Below are positions 36,536 to 44,691 of a stretch of 64,000 nucleotides of DNA, in pieces. Positions within the stretch are counted from its first letter, which is position 1. Each line of letters opens with the position of its first letter. The notes under the pieces are model-generated. The model was not told the origin of the DNA. It ran no database searches and saw nothing but the letters and a program-made list of their open reading frames with translations. The stretch covers positions 1 through 64,000 of the forward strand of contig JBDQQY010000014.1 in NCBI GenBank assembly GCA_039889035.1, in the 5' to 3' direction. This DNA comes from Plantactinospora sp039889035 (lineage in GTDB: Bacteria > Actinomycetota > Actinomycetes > Mycobacteriales > Micromonosporaceae). Position numbers and translations under genes: made by a program.

Positions 36536-37555
36536 GTGAGGGCACCCCTACGCCGAAGGCTGGCGACTGCCCTGGCACTGCTCACCGCCGCAGCTCTGGT
36601 CGTGGTCCCGTCGGAGGCGTCGGCGGCGCCCGCGCCGAAGCCGGCCCCTCAGGAAGAGGCCGACTCGCCGGTGCTCGGAGACGTGCTCGCCAGCGCCGGC
36701 AAGCGGCTCGCCGAGGCGAAGGCCGAACGAACCAAGTCCCAGCGGCGGCAGCAGCAGCTCGGCAACCAGTTGAAGCAGGCGGAGGCCCGGCTGGCGGCAC
36801 TCACTCCGGAGGCGAGCGAGATCGCGGCCGAGTCCTACCGCAGCGGCAAGCTCAGCGCCATCGCGATGCTGCTGAGCAACGGCTCCTCCGACTCGTCCGA
36901 TTCGTTCATGCAGCGGGCCTCGGCGCTCAACGAGCTGAACCTGTTCAACAACAGCAAGCTCCGGGCGCTCAACGAGGCGCGGGACGCGGTCGGCACGGCC
37001 AAGAAGGCGATCGACGAGGAGGTCGCCAAGCAGGCCGCGCAAGAGAAAATCATCAAGAAGCAGCAGTCGGACGCGAAGAAGGCGCTCGCCCTGGTGGGCG
37101 GCAACTCGCGCCCCGACAAGGGCCTGGTGGCGGCCACCTCGCCGGTCGCCCGTCCCGGGCCCGGGATGGCGGACGGCTTCCCGGGGCTGCCCTGCAACCG
37201 GGACGACCCGACCACCGGCGGCTGCATCACCGCCCGGACGCTCCACATGTACAACGAGGTGCGCCGGGCGGGCTTCAAGAGGTTCGTCGGCTGTTTCCGG
37301 CCCGGTGGGCCGTTCGAGCATCCGAAGGGCCGCGCCTGTGACTGGTCGCTGCGTAACTCCGGGTTCAGCCGGGCCGCCAACGACGACCAGATGAAGTACG
37401 GCAACGACCTGGCCGCGTTCCTGATCCGCAACTCGGACCGGCTCGGCATCCTCTACGTGATCTGGTACAAGGAGATCTGGTTCCCGGACGAGGGCTGGAG
37501 TTCCTACAGCGGTCCGAGCGACCACACCGACCACGTGCACGTCTCCATGCTGTAG
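36536..37555 (+). CDS. Secreted coiled-coil protein with C-terminal M15-like domain
   Basis: 339 residues. Signal peptide (1-30, cut near ASA-AP), then a long coiled coil (about 48-190, KRLAEAKAERTKSQRRQQQL) as in NlpC/P60 wall proteins, a Pro-rich hinge, and a C-terminal domain (about 215-339). The last has HPKGRACDW and a late SDHTDHVHVSML, a His/Asp pattern like metal-binding M15 carboxypeptidases. It lacks the Cys-His-Glu of NlpC/P60. Control by c-di-AMP fits a cell-wall hydrolase or binding protein. GTG 36536 follows GGAAGGGA. Confidence 0.85.
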   Translation: MRAPLRRRLATALALLTAAALVVVPSEASAAPAPKPAPQEEADSPVLGDVLASAGKRLAEAKAERTKSQRRQQQLGNQLKQAEARLAALTPEASEIAAESYRSGKLSAIAMLLSNGSSDSSDSFMQRASALNELNLFNNSKLRALNEARDAVGTAKKAIDEEVAKQAAQEKIIKKQQSDAKKALALVGGNSRPDKGLVAATSPVARPGPGMADGFPGLPCNRDDPTTGGCITARTLHMYNEVRRAGFKRFVGCFRPGGPFEHPKGRACDWSLRNSGFSRAANDDQMKYGNDLAAFLIRNSDRLGILYVIWYKEIWFPDEGWSSYSGPSDHTDHVHVSML

Positions 37556-37570
37556 GCCCGCGCCAACCCC

Positions 37571-37609
37571 GACCGCCCCGCCACCTGCCTGCCAGGTGAC
37601 GGGGCGGTC
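37571..37609 (+). terminator. Long hairpin after the riboswitch-controlled gene
   Basis: GACCGCCCCG pairs with CGGGGCGGTC and CACCTG with CAGGTG, one C-A mismatch between, with a 5-base loop. It sits 15 bp after the stop. It gives a clear end to the riboswitch transcript. Confidence 0.8.
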
Positions 37610-37652
37610 GCGTTGTGCGGACAGGTGACGCGCCGGCTGGCATCATCGGCGG

Positions 37653-38180
37653 ATGGCCATCATCGAGGTCGTCCGGGGCGACATCACCCGGGAGCGCGTG
37701 GACGCGATCGTCACCGCGGCCAACGAGTCGCTGCTCGGCGGCGGTGGTGTGGACGGTGCCATCCACCGGGCGGCCGGTCCCCGGCTGGCCGAGGCGGGCG
37801 GGGCGGTCGGCCCCTGTGCACCGGGCGAGGCGGTGGCGACCCCGGCGTTCGACCTGGACCCGCCGATTCGGCACGTCATCCACACCGTCGGCCCAATCTG
37901 GGAGGGTGGCGGGTACGGCGAGGCCGAGGTGCTGGCCTCCTGCTACCGCCGGTGTCTGGCGGTCGCCGACGAGGTGGGCGCGCGCAGCGTGGCCTTTCCG
38001 GCCATCGCCACCGGGGTCTACGGGTTTCCGGCCGACCGGGCGGCGCGGATAGCGGTCGACACGCTCCGGTCCACGCCCTCGGCGGTCGAGTCCATCCGGC
38101 TGGTCGCCTTCGACGAGCAGACCGGCACGCTGCTGCGGGCGACCCTCGACCGGACGAACCCGGCCGCACCGACGGACTGA
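37653..38180 (+). CDS. Macro-domain protein (ADP-ribose derivative hydrolase)
   Basis: 175 residues, essentially one macro domain. It has VVRGDITRERVDAIVTAANE, GGGGVDGAIHRAAGP (ADP-ribose loop), VIHTVGPIWEGG and AFPAIATGVYGFP. E. coli YmdB-type relatives deacetylate O-acetyl-ADP-ribose or remove ADP-ribose from Asp/Glu. The catalytic Asn/Asp/Gly loop looks intact. It is a single gene, not next to a sirtuin or DarT toxin. Confidence 0.93.
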   Translation: MAIIEVVRGDITRERVDAIVTAANESLLGGGGVDGAIHRAAGPRLAEAGGAVGPCAPGEAVATPAFDLDPPIRHVIHTVGPIWEGGGYGEAEVLASCYRRCLAVADEVGARSVAFPAIATGVYGFPADRAARIAVDTLRSTPSAVESIRLVAFDEQTGTLLRATLDRTNPAAPTD

Positions 38181-38300
38181 CCGTCCCGCTCGACGGTTCC
38201 CGACCACCCGGCTCGGCCCGGCTGCGGATTCCACTTCGGACGTCGCGAACCGGCCGAGGGTCACCAGCAACACCGCCGTAACCCACGAACCGATCGCGAT

Positions 38301-38343
38301 CAACTGGTTGTATGCTGCACCAAGTTGGTTGTACTGTGCAACC
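38301..38343. promoter_or_regulatory. Double operator overlapping the MarR start
   Basis: Two similar sites begin with GGTTGTA at 38306 and 38327, exactly 21 bp (two helical turns) apart. The second, GGTTGTACTGTGCAACC (38327-38343), is a perfect inverted repeat that ends right before the ATG at 38344; the first, GGTTGTATGCTGCACC, is a degenerate copy. A third half-site, CAAC, precedes the first to give CAACTGGTTG. This is the layout of a MarR autoregulatory operator. Confidence 0.7.
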
Positions 38344-38778
38344 ATGAGTTCCGACGAGGCGCGTGCCATGCGGGACGCGGTCAGCCATTTCGTTCGGATG
38401 TTCGGGCTGCACCGGCCGGAGCAGACCCCATGCGGGCAGGCGATGTCCGTCTCCGAGGCGCACGCCCTCGCCGAGATCCACCGGGAGGGCGGGCTGCGCC
38501 AGGTCGAGCTGGCCCGCCGGTTGCGCCTGGAGAAGAGCACGGTGAGCCGGCTGGTCGGCCAACTCGTCGGCCGAGGCTGGCTGGAGCGGACGGGTGCGGC
38601 CGGCGACGGCCGGGGAGTCTGGCTCACCCTCACCGCGCAGGGCTGCCGGGCCGCCGACCGGCTCGCCGCGGCCCGGGAGGCCCGGTTCGCCGCGCTGCTC
38701 GACCGGATTCCACCCGACGAACGGCCGGCGATCCTGGCCGCCGTGCGACGACTCGCGGAGGCTGCCGATGACCAGTGA
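38344..38778 (+). CDS. MarR-family transcriptional regulator
   Basis: 144 residues, winged helix: ALAEIHREGGLRQVELARRL, KSTVSRLVGQLVGRGWLERT and a WLTLTAQG wing. MarR dimers usually repress themselves and a neighbouring gene until a small ligand binds. The operator adjoins the start codon. The next gene overlaps by 11 bp, so the regulator and the membrane protein are made together. Confidence 0.92.
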   Translation: MSSDEARAMRDAVSHFVRMFGLHRPEQTPCGQAMSVSEAHALAEIHREGGLRQVELARRLRLEKSTVSRLVGQLVGRGWLERTGAAGDGRGVWLTLTAQGCRAADRLAAAREARFAALLDRIPPDERPAILAAVRRLAEAADDQ

Positions 38779-39367
38779 CAAGCCGATGACCAGCACGGAC
38801 CCCACTTCCCGCCGGCCGCGGCGTCGACGGGTGGTGCTGGGCTGCGCCGCCGGGCTGGCCGCCCTCGCCGTGGCCGCCGCCGTACTGGTCGTCGTCGACC
38901 GGGGGCGGGACGAGGGCGCTCAGGCCGACGCCCGGCGGCAGGCGGAGGTCGCCGAACGCGGTCGCGAGGTCATGCCGTTCGACCTCGAACGCACCACCCA
39001 CCGGTTCACCCCCACCGCAGACGGCGGCCACCAGACGGTCACCTCGGACGAGCCGGTGGAGCAGCGGCAGGTGGATCTCGTCCGCGAACACCTGCGGGCG
39101 GAGGCCGAGCGGTTCCGCCGGGGTGACTTCACCGACCCGGCCCGGATCCACGGGGCGGAGATGCCGGGGCTGGCGGAGTTGCGGGCCGGCGCCGGCCGGA
39201 TCCGGATCGACTATTCCGAGTTGCCCGCCGGGGCACGACTGGACTACCGGACGACCGAGCCGGGGCTGTTGCGTGCGCTGCACGCGTGGTTCGACGCCCA
39301 GGTCACCGACCACGGCCCGCACGCCGAGCACGGGCAGTCGTCCGCGCCGGCCGGCGGTCAGGGCTGA
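38768..39367 (+). CDS. Small membrane-anchored protein coupled to the MarR gene
   Basis: 199 residues. Arg-rich cytoplasmic start, one membrane helix (about 22-42), and an extracytoplasmic part with MPFDLERTTHRFTPTADGG and an acidic/Ala region ending in an HGPHAEHG sequence. Homologues are, to my recollection, sometimes labelled aspartate carbamoyltransferase in databases, but there is no carbamoyl-phosphate motif or correct size, so that label is not supported. The His-rich end (TDHGPHAEHGQS) could bind metal. Function unknown. Confidence 0.7.
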   Translation: MTSDKPMTSTDPTSRRPRRRRVVLGCAAGLAALAVAAAVLVVVDRGRDEGAQADARRQAEVAERGREVMPFDLERTTHRFTPTADGGHQTVTSDEPVEQRQVDLVREHLRAEAERFRRGDFTDPARIHGAEMPGLAELRAGAGRIRIDYSELPAGARLDYRTTEPGLLRALHAWFDAQVTDHGPHAEHGQSSAPAGGQG

Positions 39368-39420
39368 CCGAGGCTCCGCCGGGCCGTACCCGGGTCCTGC
39401 GGAGCGTCTGGTCCACTTCC

Positions 39421-39444
39421 CCGACCGACCGACCGACCGACCGA
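39421..39444. repeat. (CCGA)6 tetranucleotide repeat
   Basis: Six perfect CCGA units lie in the noncoding spacer after the MarR-linked membrane protein. Such repeats are prone to slippage; here no coding frame is affected. Confidence 0.9.
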
Positions 39445-39523
39445 TCCGGCCCGTGGCGTCGGTCGCCCGGTCAACCGTTCCGCCGGATCCCGACGGCGGG
39501 TACGGCTGCGTGACCACCAGATG

Positions 39524-39556
39524 ACGGACCGGCAACTGCCGGTCCGTTCTTGATGT
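39524..39556 (+). terminator. Hairpin with U-rich tail (MarR operon)
   Basis: ACGGACCGGC (39524-39533) pairs with GCCGGTCCGT (39538-39547) with loop AACT, followed by TTCTTGATGTTGTT. This is a classical intrinsic terminator, unusual at this GC. Confidence 0.85.
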
Positions 39557-39578
39557 TGTTACGAAACGGCCACGAAAC

Positions 39579-39595
39579 GTTCTGTCATGCAGAAC
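39579..39595. promoter_or_regulatory. Inverted repeat upstream of the importer cluster
   Basis: GTTCTG-TCATG-CAGAAC is a perfect 6-bp inverted repeat with a 5-base spacer, 180 bp before the first permease. A similar element (GTTCCG-CTGAT-CAGAAT) lies at 63509 before the amidohydrolase. A shared regulator is possible, though this is only two sites. Confidence 0.35.
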
Positions 39596-39775
39596 CAACA
39601 GAGGGGGGCGTTGCTACGAGCGGAATCGAATTGTAGCGTCCGGCTAAGCCTCGGGCCGGGGTTCCCGGCCGACGGGTGGATCCCGGACGGGTCGGGCGAG
39701 CACGTGACGACCCCATAGGGCAAGGGAGTCCAGGATGCTCAGCCGGCCTCGTCGATCGTCCGAAGGAACACCGCG

Positions 39776-40744
39776 ATGCTCCGGGTGATCGGTGCCCGGC
39801 TGCTCCAGATGCTGGTCGTCGTCCTCTGCGTGACCGCGCTCGGCTTCGGCCTGGTCAACATCCTGCAGGGCAACGTGGTCTACGCGATCCTCGGCGACTT
39901 CTACACCCCGGAGGCCGCCGCCGAACTCACCGCGCAGCTCCGGTTGGACGATCCGCTCTACGTGCGCTACCTGGACTGGCTCGCCGCCGCGGTGCAGGGC
40001 GACTTCGGTACCTCGGTCATCACCCACCAGCGGGTCAGCGAGGCGATCTGGCTGGCCCTGCCGCCGACCGTCGAGCTGCTGATCGGCGCGCAACTCGTCG
40101 GCATCACGCTGGCCCTGCTCACCACGCTGCTCTCGCTGCGGTTCCGCTGGGCCGACCGGTTCGTGACCGTACTCGGGCTGATCGGCAACTCGGTGCCGGC
40201 GTTCGTGGTGGCCCTGATGCTGATCGTGGTCTTCGCGACCAGCCTGCGGATGGTCTCCTCGATCGGCTGGGTCGACCCGGCCACCGGCGGCTGGGGCGCC
40301 AACCTCAAGGCGATGATCATCCCGTCCGTCGCGCTGGGCGTGTCGGTCTTCCCCGAGTACATGCGGGTGCTGCGCAGCGAGATCCACGAACAACTGGAGA
40401 GCGAGGAGTACGTCACCCTCGCCCGGATGAAGGGCCTGTCCAACACCCGGGTCCTGGTGCTGCACGTGGCCCGCAACTCGGTCGGCGGGCTGATCACGCT
40501 GATCGCGCTCACCACCGGGTTCCTGCTCTCCGGCGTGGTCATCGTCGAGGAGGTCTTCTCGATCCCCGGCATCGGCCGGCTCGTGCTCGGTGCCATCAAC
40601 AACCGCGACGCCACCCTGCTCCAGGGCGCGATCGTGCTGATCGCGGTGGGTGTGGTGGTGGCGAACCTGATCGGCGAGCTGCTCCAGATGCGACTCGACC
40701 CCCGGGTACGGCCCAGCGCACGCCGCCGGGCCCGGGCCGGCTGA
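39776..40744 (+). CDS. ABC transporter permease, DppB type (system 1)
   Basis: 322 residues, six predicted membrane segments. The first helix (GARLLQMLVVVLCVTALGF), a periplasmic loop with GDFGTSVITHQRV and the EAA-like loop SEEYVTLARMKGLSNTRVL match DppB/OppB of peptide/nickel importers. It would form the pore with the DppC-type protein 89 bp downstream. The start ATG 39776 has AAGGA upstream. First gene of a long cluster. Confidence 0.9.
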   Translation: MLRVIGARLLQMLVVVLCVTALGFGLVNILQGNVVYAILGDFYTPEAAAELTAQLRLDDPLYVRYLDWLAAAVQGDFGTSVITHQRVSEAIWLALPPTVELLIGAQLVGITLALLTTLLSLRFRWADRFVTVLGLIGNSVPAFVVALMLIVVFATSLRMVSSIGWVDPATGGWGANLKAMIIPSVALGVSVFPEYMRVLRSEIHEQLESEEYVTLARMKGLSNTRVLVLHVARNSVGGLITLIALTTGFLLSGVVIVEEVFSIPGIGRLVLGAINNRDATLLQGAIVLIAVGVVVANLIGELLQMRLDPRVRPSARRRARAG

Positions 40745-40833
40745 GCCGATGACCGGAGCAGCGGTGTACGGCGACATCGCGCGGGCAGGCCGCGCGGCAC
40801 AGGTGGCGACGAGGGCGAGGGAGAGCCGAACCG

Positions 40834-41781
40834 ATGACCGTTGACGTACCCCAGCGGCCCGTACCCGGGCCGGCGCCGGACGCGGCGGTGGCGCTCCCCG
40901 CCGTCGACGAGGCGTGGCTCGCGGCGCCGCGCCGCGACCGGCACCTCGCCCGGCTGGCGCAGCTCGGCCGGGCGCTCCGGGCCCCGGCGGTGGGCATCCC
41001 GGCGGCGGTCTTCCTGCTGGTGGTGCTGGCCTGCTTCGCCGGCCCGGCGCTGCTGGGCCTGCCGTCGCCGGTCACCGGCGACCTGGCCGACGCGATGGCC
41101 CCGATGGGCTCGCCCGGACACCTGCTCGGCACCAACGAACTCGGCAACGACGTGCTGTCCCGGCTGCTGCACGGCGGCCGGGTGTCGATCGTCGTCGGTC
41201 TCGGCGCCACCGCGATCAGCCTGGTCGCGGGCGCCCTGCTCGGGGTGACGGCCGGTTTCTTCGGCGGCTTCTACGAGACGTTCGTGATGCGGCTCTTCGA
41301 CACCCTGCTGGCCTTTCCCGGGCTGATCCTGGCGCTGGTGATCGCCGACTACCTCGGCCCGAGCCTCACCAACACCACGCTGGCGATCAGCCTCTTCGGG
41401 GTCTCCCGGTTCGGTCGGCTGGCCTGGTCGCAGACCCTGACCGTGCGGCACCGGGACTTCGTAACCGCCCCGCGCAGCGACGGCGCCGCCGCGTACCGGG
41501 TGATCTTCGGACACATCCTGCCGAACGTCCTGCCCCCGCTGCTGGGCTTCGCCCTCTTCACCATCGGCACCGCGATGATGATCGAGGCCGGGCTGAGCTA
41601 CCTCGGGCTCGGCGTACCGGAACCGGAACCCACCTGGGGCAACCTGATCGCCTCCGGCGACGCATATCTGAGCAGCGATCCAAGGCTGGTCGTGCTGCCC
41701 AGCATCGCGCTGTTCGTCACCGTCCTGTCCCTGAACCTGGTCGCGGACGGGCTCCGCGGTCGGCTGACCGAGGAGCGCTGA
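40834..41781 (+). CDS. ABC transporter permease, DppC type (system 1)
   Basis: 315 residues. N-terminal cytoplasmic tail (1-45) followed by a helix and the DppC/OppC core: HLLGTNELGNDVLSRLLHGGR, LFDTLLAFPGLILALV, the EAA-like loop SDGAAAYRVIFGHILPNV and EAGLSYLGLGVPEPEPTWG. The partner of the preceding permease. Its stop overlaps the next start by one base (TGATG). Confidence 0.92.
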   Translation: MTVDVPQRPVPGPAPDAAVALPAVDEAWLAAPRRDRHLARLAQLGRALRAPAVGIPAAVFLLVVLACFAGPALLGLPSPVTGDLADAMAPMGSPGHLLGTNELGNDVLSRLLHGGRVSIVVGLGATAISLVAGALLGVTAGFFGGFYETFVMRLFDTLLAFPGLILALVIADYLGPSLTNTTLAISLFGVSRFGRLAWSQTLTVRHRDFVTAPRSDGAAAYRVIFGHILPNVLPPLLGFALFTIGTAMMIEAGLSYLGLGVPEPEPTWGNLIASGDAYLSSDPRLVVLPSIALFVTVLSLNLVADGLRGRLTEER

Positions 41782-42872
41782 TGACGGAGAACGGCGCCGT
41801 CCGAGCCCCGGCGGCCACCCCGGTGGTCGAGGTCGAGGACCTCACCGTACGGGTGCGGCGCGGCTCGACCCTGCTGACCCTGGTCGACGGGCTCTGCTAC
41901 CGGGTGGCTCCGGCCCGGTCCCTGGCGATCGTCGGCGAGTCCGGTGCGGGCAAGTCGATCGGCATCCGAGCGGTACTCGGGCTGCTGGACCCGCGCCGCT
42001 TCGAGGTCACCGGCACCGTACGCCTGGACGGCGTCGACCTGGCCACCGTGCCCAAGGCGCGGCGGCGGAGCTTCGTCACCGGTGTCGCGTCGCTGGTCTT
42101 CCAGGACCCGACCCGGTCGCTGAACCCGACGATGCGGGTCGGCCCGCAGATCGCCGAGGCGATGCTCGCCGGGTCGGGCCGGCCGGACGAGGCGGCCGGT
42201 GAGCCGCCGCTGGGCCGGGCGGAGGCGCGGCGGCGCAGCGTCGAACTGATGCGTGACGTCGGGATCGCCGCACCGGAGGAGCGGTTCTTCGGCTATCCGC
42301 ACGAGCTCTCCGGCGGGATGCGGCAGCGGATCGTGATCGCCATCGCGCTGGCCTGCCGGCCGAAGGTGATCTTCTGCGACGAGCCCACCTCGTCGCTGGA
42401 CGTCACCACCCAGGCGGCCATCATGGACCTGCTGGACGGGCTGCGCGAGTCCCGGTCGATCGGCACCGTCGTGGTCACCCACGATCTCGCGCTCGCCGCC
42501 TCCCGGGCCGAACAGGTGCTGGTGATGTACGGCGGGCAGGCGGTCGAGACCCTCCCGGCCCGGGGCATCGCCCGGGCGTCCCGGATGCCGTACACCCAGG
42601 CGCTGGTCCGGGCGGTGCCGGACGTCGGTACTCCGGGCCGCCCGCCCCGGCCCATCGAGGGCCTGCCGCCGGACCCGCGTACGCCGCTGCCGGGCTGCGC
42701 CTTCGCGCCCCGGTGCGGGCAGGTCCGGGACGACTGCGCCGAGCGGCGCCCGCCACTGGTCGAGTTGTCGGCCGGCCATTCCGTCCGCTGCTGGCACCCG
42801 GCAGCGGCGACCGAGCAGGGGCCCACGGCCGCGGACGTGCCGGCCAACCGGCAACCGGAGGTGACCGGATGA
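41781..42872 (+). CDS. ABC transporter ATPase, DppD type (system 1)
   Basis: 363 residues. Walker A GESGAGKS, signature LSGGMRQR, Walker B VIFCDEPTSSLD, H-loop VVVTHDLALA, and the C-terminal Cys-rich peptide-transporter box (GCAFAPRCGQVRDDC with RCWHP), which in this family may hold a [4Fe-4S] cluster. Powers import together with the DppF-type partner. Overlaps the next gene as ATGA. Confidence 0.92.
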   Translation: MTENGAVRAPAATPVVEVEDLTVRVRRGSTLLTLVDGLCYRVAPARSLAIVGESGAGKSIGIRAVLGLLDPRRFEVTGTVRLDGVDLATVPKARRRSFVTGVASLVFQDPTRSLNPTMRVGPQIAEAMLAGSGRPDEAAGEPPLGRAEARRRSVELMRDVGIAAPEERFFGYPHELSGGMRQRIVIAIALACRPKVIFCDEPTSSLDVTTQAAIMDLLDGLRESRSIGTVVVTHDLALAASRAEQVLVMYGGQAVETLPARGIARASRMPYTQALVRAVPDVGTPGRPPRPIEGLPPDPRTPLPGCAFAPRCGQVRDDCAERRPPLVELSAGHSVRCWHPAAATEQGPTAADVPANRQPEVTG

Positions 42873-43921
42873 CCACCGAGCCGACCGTCCTGGACTGCGT
42901 CGACGTGGTGCAGGAGTTCAAGGTGAAGGGGCGCCGGCCGTTCCGCCGGGCCACCGTCTCGGCGGTCGCCGGGGTGAGCTTCACGATCGCCCGGGGCGAG
43001 ACGTTCGCCCTGGTCGGCGAGACCGGCTCCGGCAAGTCCACGCTGGCCCGTACGGTGATCGGCGCACCCGGCCCGGTCAGCGGCCGGATCACCGTCAGTG
43101 GCCGTGCGGTGGGCCGGCGGCGCCGGCCGGAGCGGGACGGCCGGCGTACCGGCGGCGTGCAGATGGTGTTCCAGGATCCGTTCTCGGCGCTCGATCCACG
43201 CTGGACGGTGGAGCGGAGCGTGACCGAGCCGCTGGTCACCGCCGGGGTCCGCTCGGCGCCGGAACGCCGTCGCCGGGTCGCCGAGATCCTGCACCTGGTC
43301 GGGCTGGGCGCCAGTCGGTTCGCCGGCCGGCGGCCCCGGGAACTCTCCGGCGGCCAGGCCCAGCGGGTGGCGATCGCCCGGGCCCTGGTCTCCCGGCCGG
43401 ACCTGGTGATCCTGGACGAGCCGGTGACCGCGCTCGACGTGTCGGTGCAGGCCCAGGTGCTCAACCTGCTCTTCGAGCTGAAGCGCCGGCTGTCGCTGAC
43501 CTGCCTGCTGATCGCCCACGACCTGGCCGTGGTGCGTACCCTCGCGGACCGGACCGGGATCATGTATCTCGGCCGGCTCTGCGAGACCGCGCCGACCGAC
43601 GAGCTGTTCGCCAACCCGGCGCATCCGTACACCGCCGCGCTGCTCTCGGCGATCCCGCCGGCGCTGGACGCCGAGACGGTCCGGGAGCGGATCCCGGTGG
43701 TCGGCGAGCAGCCCTCGCCGCTGCGGCCACCGTCCGGCTGCCGGTACCGCACCCGCTGCGTCTACGCCCGGCCGACCTGCGCCGAGTCGGTGCCGGAGCT
43801 GCGCGAGATCGCCCCGGGGCACCGGGTCGCCTGTCACTTCCCCCTCACCGGCGCCCCGGCGGTCCCCGCCGGTCAGGGCTCCGTCCCCACTCACCGAACC
43901 GTTGCCGGAGAACAAGGGTGA
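42869..43921 (+). CDS. ABC transporter ATPase, DppF type (system 1)
   Basis: 350 residues. Walker A GETGSGKS, signature LSGGQAQR, Walker B LVILDEPVTALD, H-loop LIAHDLAVV, and the Cys-rich C-terminal box (SGCRYRTRCVYARPTC, then HRVACHFPL). Second ATPase of importer 1. Its stop overlaps the start of the DsbA-fold gene (GTGA), so the oxidoreductase is made in the same operon. Confidence 0.92.
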   Translation: MTTEPTVLDCVDVVQEFKVKGRRPFRRATVSAVAGVSFTIARGETFALVGETGSGKSTLARTVIGAPGPVSGRITVSGRAVGRRRRPERDGRRTGGVQMVFQDPFSALDPRWTVERSVTEPLVTAGVRSAPERRRRVAEILHLVGLGASRFAGRRPRELSGGQAQRVAIARALVSRPDLVILDEPVTALDVSVQAQVLNLLFELKRRLSLTCLLIAHDLAVVRTLADRTGIMYLGRLCETAPTDELFANPAHPYTAALLSAIPPALDAETVRERIPVVGEQPSPLRPPSGCRYRTRCVYARPTCAESVPELREIAPGHRVACHFPLTGAPAVPAGQGSVPTHRTVAGEQG

Positions 43922-44691
43922 TCTCTGTGGAATCCGTGAAGATATATTTCGACCCCCGGTGTCCGTGGTGCTATCTCACCAGCAAGTGGGCCTGGCGACT
44001 CGCCGAGCTGGGCGAGATCGAGCTGGACTGGGGCCTGTTCTGCCTGGAGATCCTGAATCTCCCGGAGGGCGCCGACCCGCTCGAACTGGAGGCGATCTCC
44101 GGCCCGGCGCTGCGCTGCGCGGTGGCGATCCGGGAGAAGGCCGGCTCGAAGGCGATCGGTCCGTTCTACAAAGCACTGGCCCGGCGTACCTGGGAGTCCC
44201 GGCCGCCCGCACCGGACCTGGTGGTGGCGGTCCGGGAGTCGGTGGTCGAGGCCGGCTTCGAGGCCGGACTCTTCGACGCCGCGCTGGCCGACCCGCAGAC
44301 CTGGGCGGCGGTGGTCGCCGAACACCAGGCGCTGATCGACCGGGCCCGCAGCATCGGGGTACCCACCATCGCACTGGACGGCGGCGACGGCCCGATGATC
44401 TTCGGCCCGGTACTCAACCGGATGCCGAGCGACGAGGAGGCGGTCGAACTCTGGCGGCACGTCTCCTGGCTGGTGCGCTACGACAACTTCTCCGAGCTGA
44501 AGCGCGGCCGGCTCGGCCCGCCCACGCTGCCGGCGGTCTTCTTCGACGACGGCGTCCGAACCCCGTGGTGGCCGTGGGGCCAGCGCCCCTGGGCCGCCCC
44601 CGAACCCGAACCCGACCCGGCGAAGCAGCCACAGCCGGAAACAACGACGACGGAGACGGCGGGGACCGAAGAGAACGGAGCGGGAAGATGA
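43918..44691 (+). CDS. DsbA-fold oxidoreductase, CPWC active site
   Basis: 257 residues with no signal peptide, so cytoplasmic. Thioredoxin-like start VKIYFDPRCPWCYLTSKWAW with Cys15 and Cys18, a helical insertion, then GVPTIALDGG (cis-Pro loop) and MIFGPVL. It belongs to the FrnE/HCCA-isomerase/Rv2466c group. A 50-residue Trp/Pro/Glu/Thr-rich tail follows the domain. Coupled to the importer ATPase before it and the binding protein after it, so its substrate is probably the imported compound. A GTG at 43927 (AAGGG upstream) is an alternative start. Confidence 0.85.
   Translation: MISVESVKIYFDPRCPWCYLTSKWAWRLAELGEIELDWGLFCLEILNLPEGADPLELEAISGPALRCAVAIREKAGSKAIGPFYKALARRTWESRPPAPDLVVAVRESVVEAGFEAGLFDAALADPQTWAAVVAEHQALIDRARSIGVPTIALDGGDGPMIFGPVLNRMPSDEEAVELWRHVSWLVRYDNFSELKRGRLGPPTLPAVFFDDGVRTPWWPWGQRPWAAPEPEPDPAKQPQPETTTTETAGTEENGAGR

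Larger units (their letters stand above)
39368..39775. other. Spacer before the double ABC-importer cluster
   Basis: 408 bp with no gene. It contains a tetranucleotide repeat, a U-rich hairpin terminator and an inverted repeat (all annotated separately). The region from about 39550 to 39645 is less GC-rich than its surroundings and is the likely promoter of the importer cluster. Confidence 0.5.

Noticed and set aside
38768..39367. Aspartate carbamoyltransferase
   Set aside because: Membrane helix, wrong length, and no carbamoyl-phosphate motif.
39421..39444. Phase-variable control by (CCGA)6
   Set aside because: The repeat lies between a finished gene and its own terminator, not in a reading frame or obvious promoter spacer.
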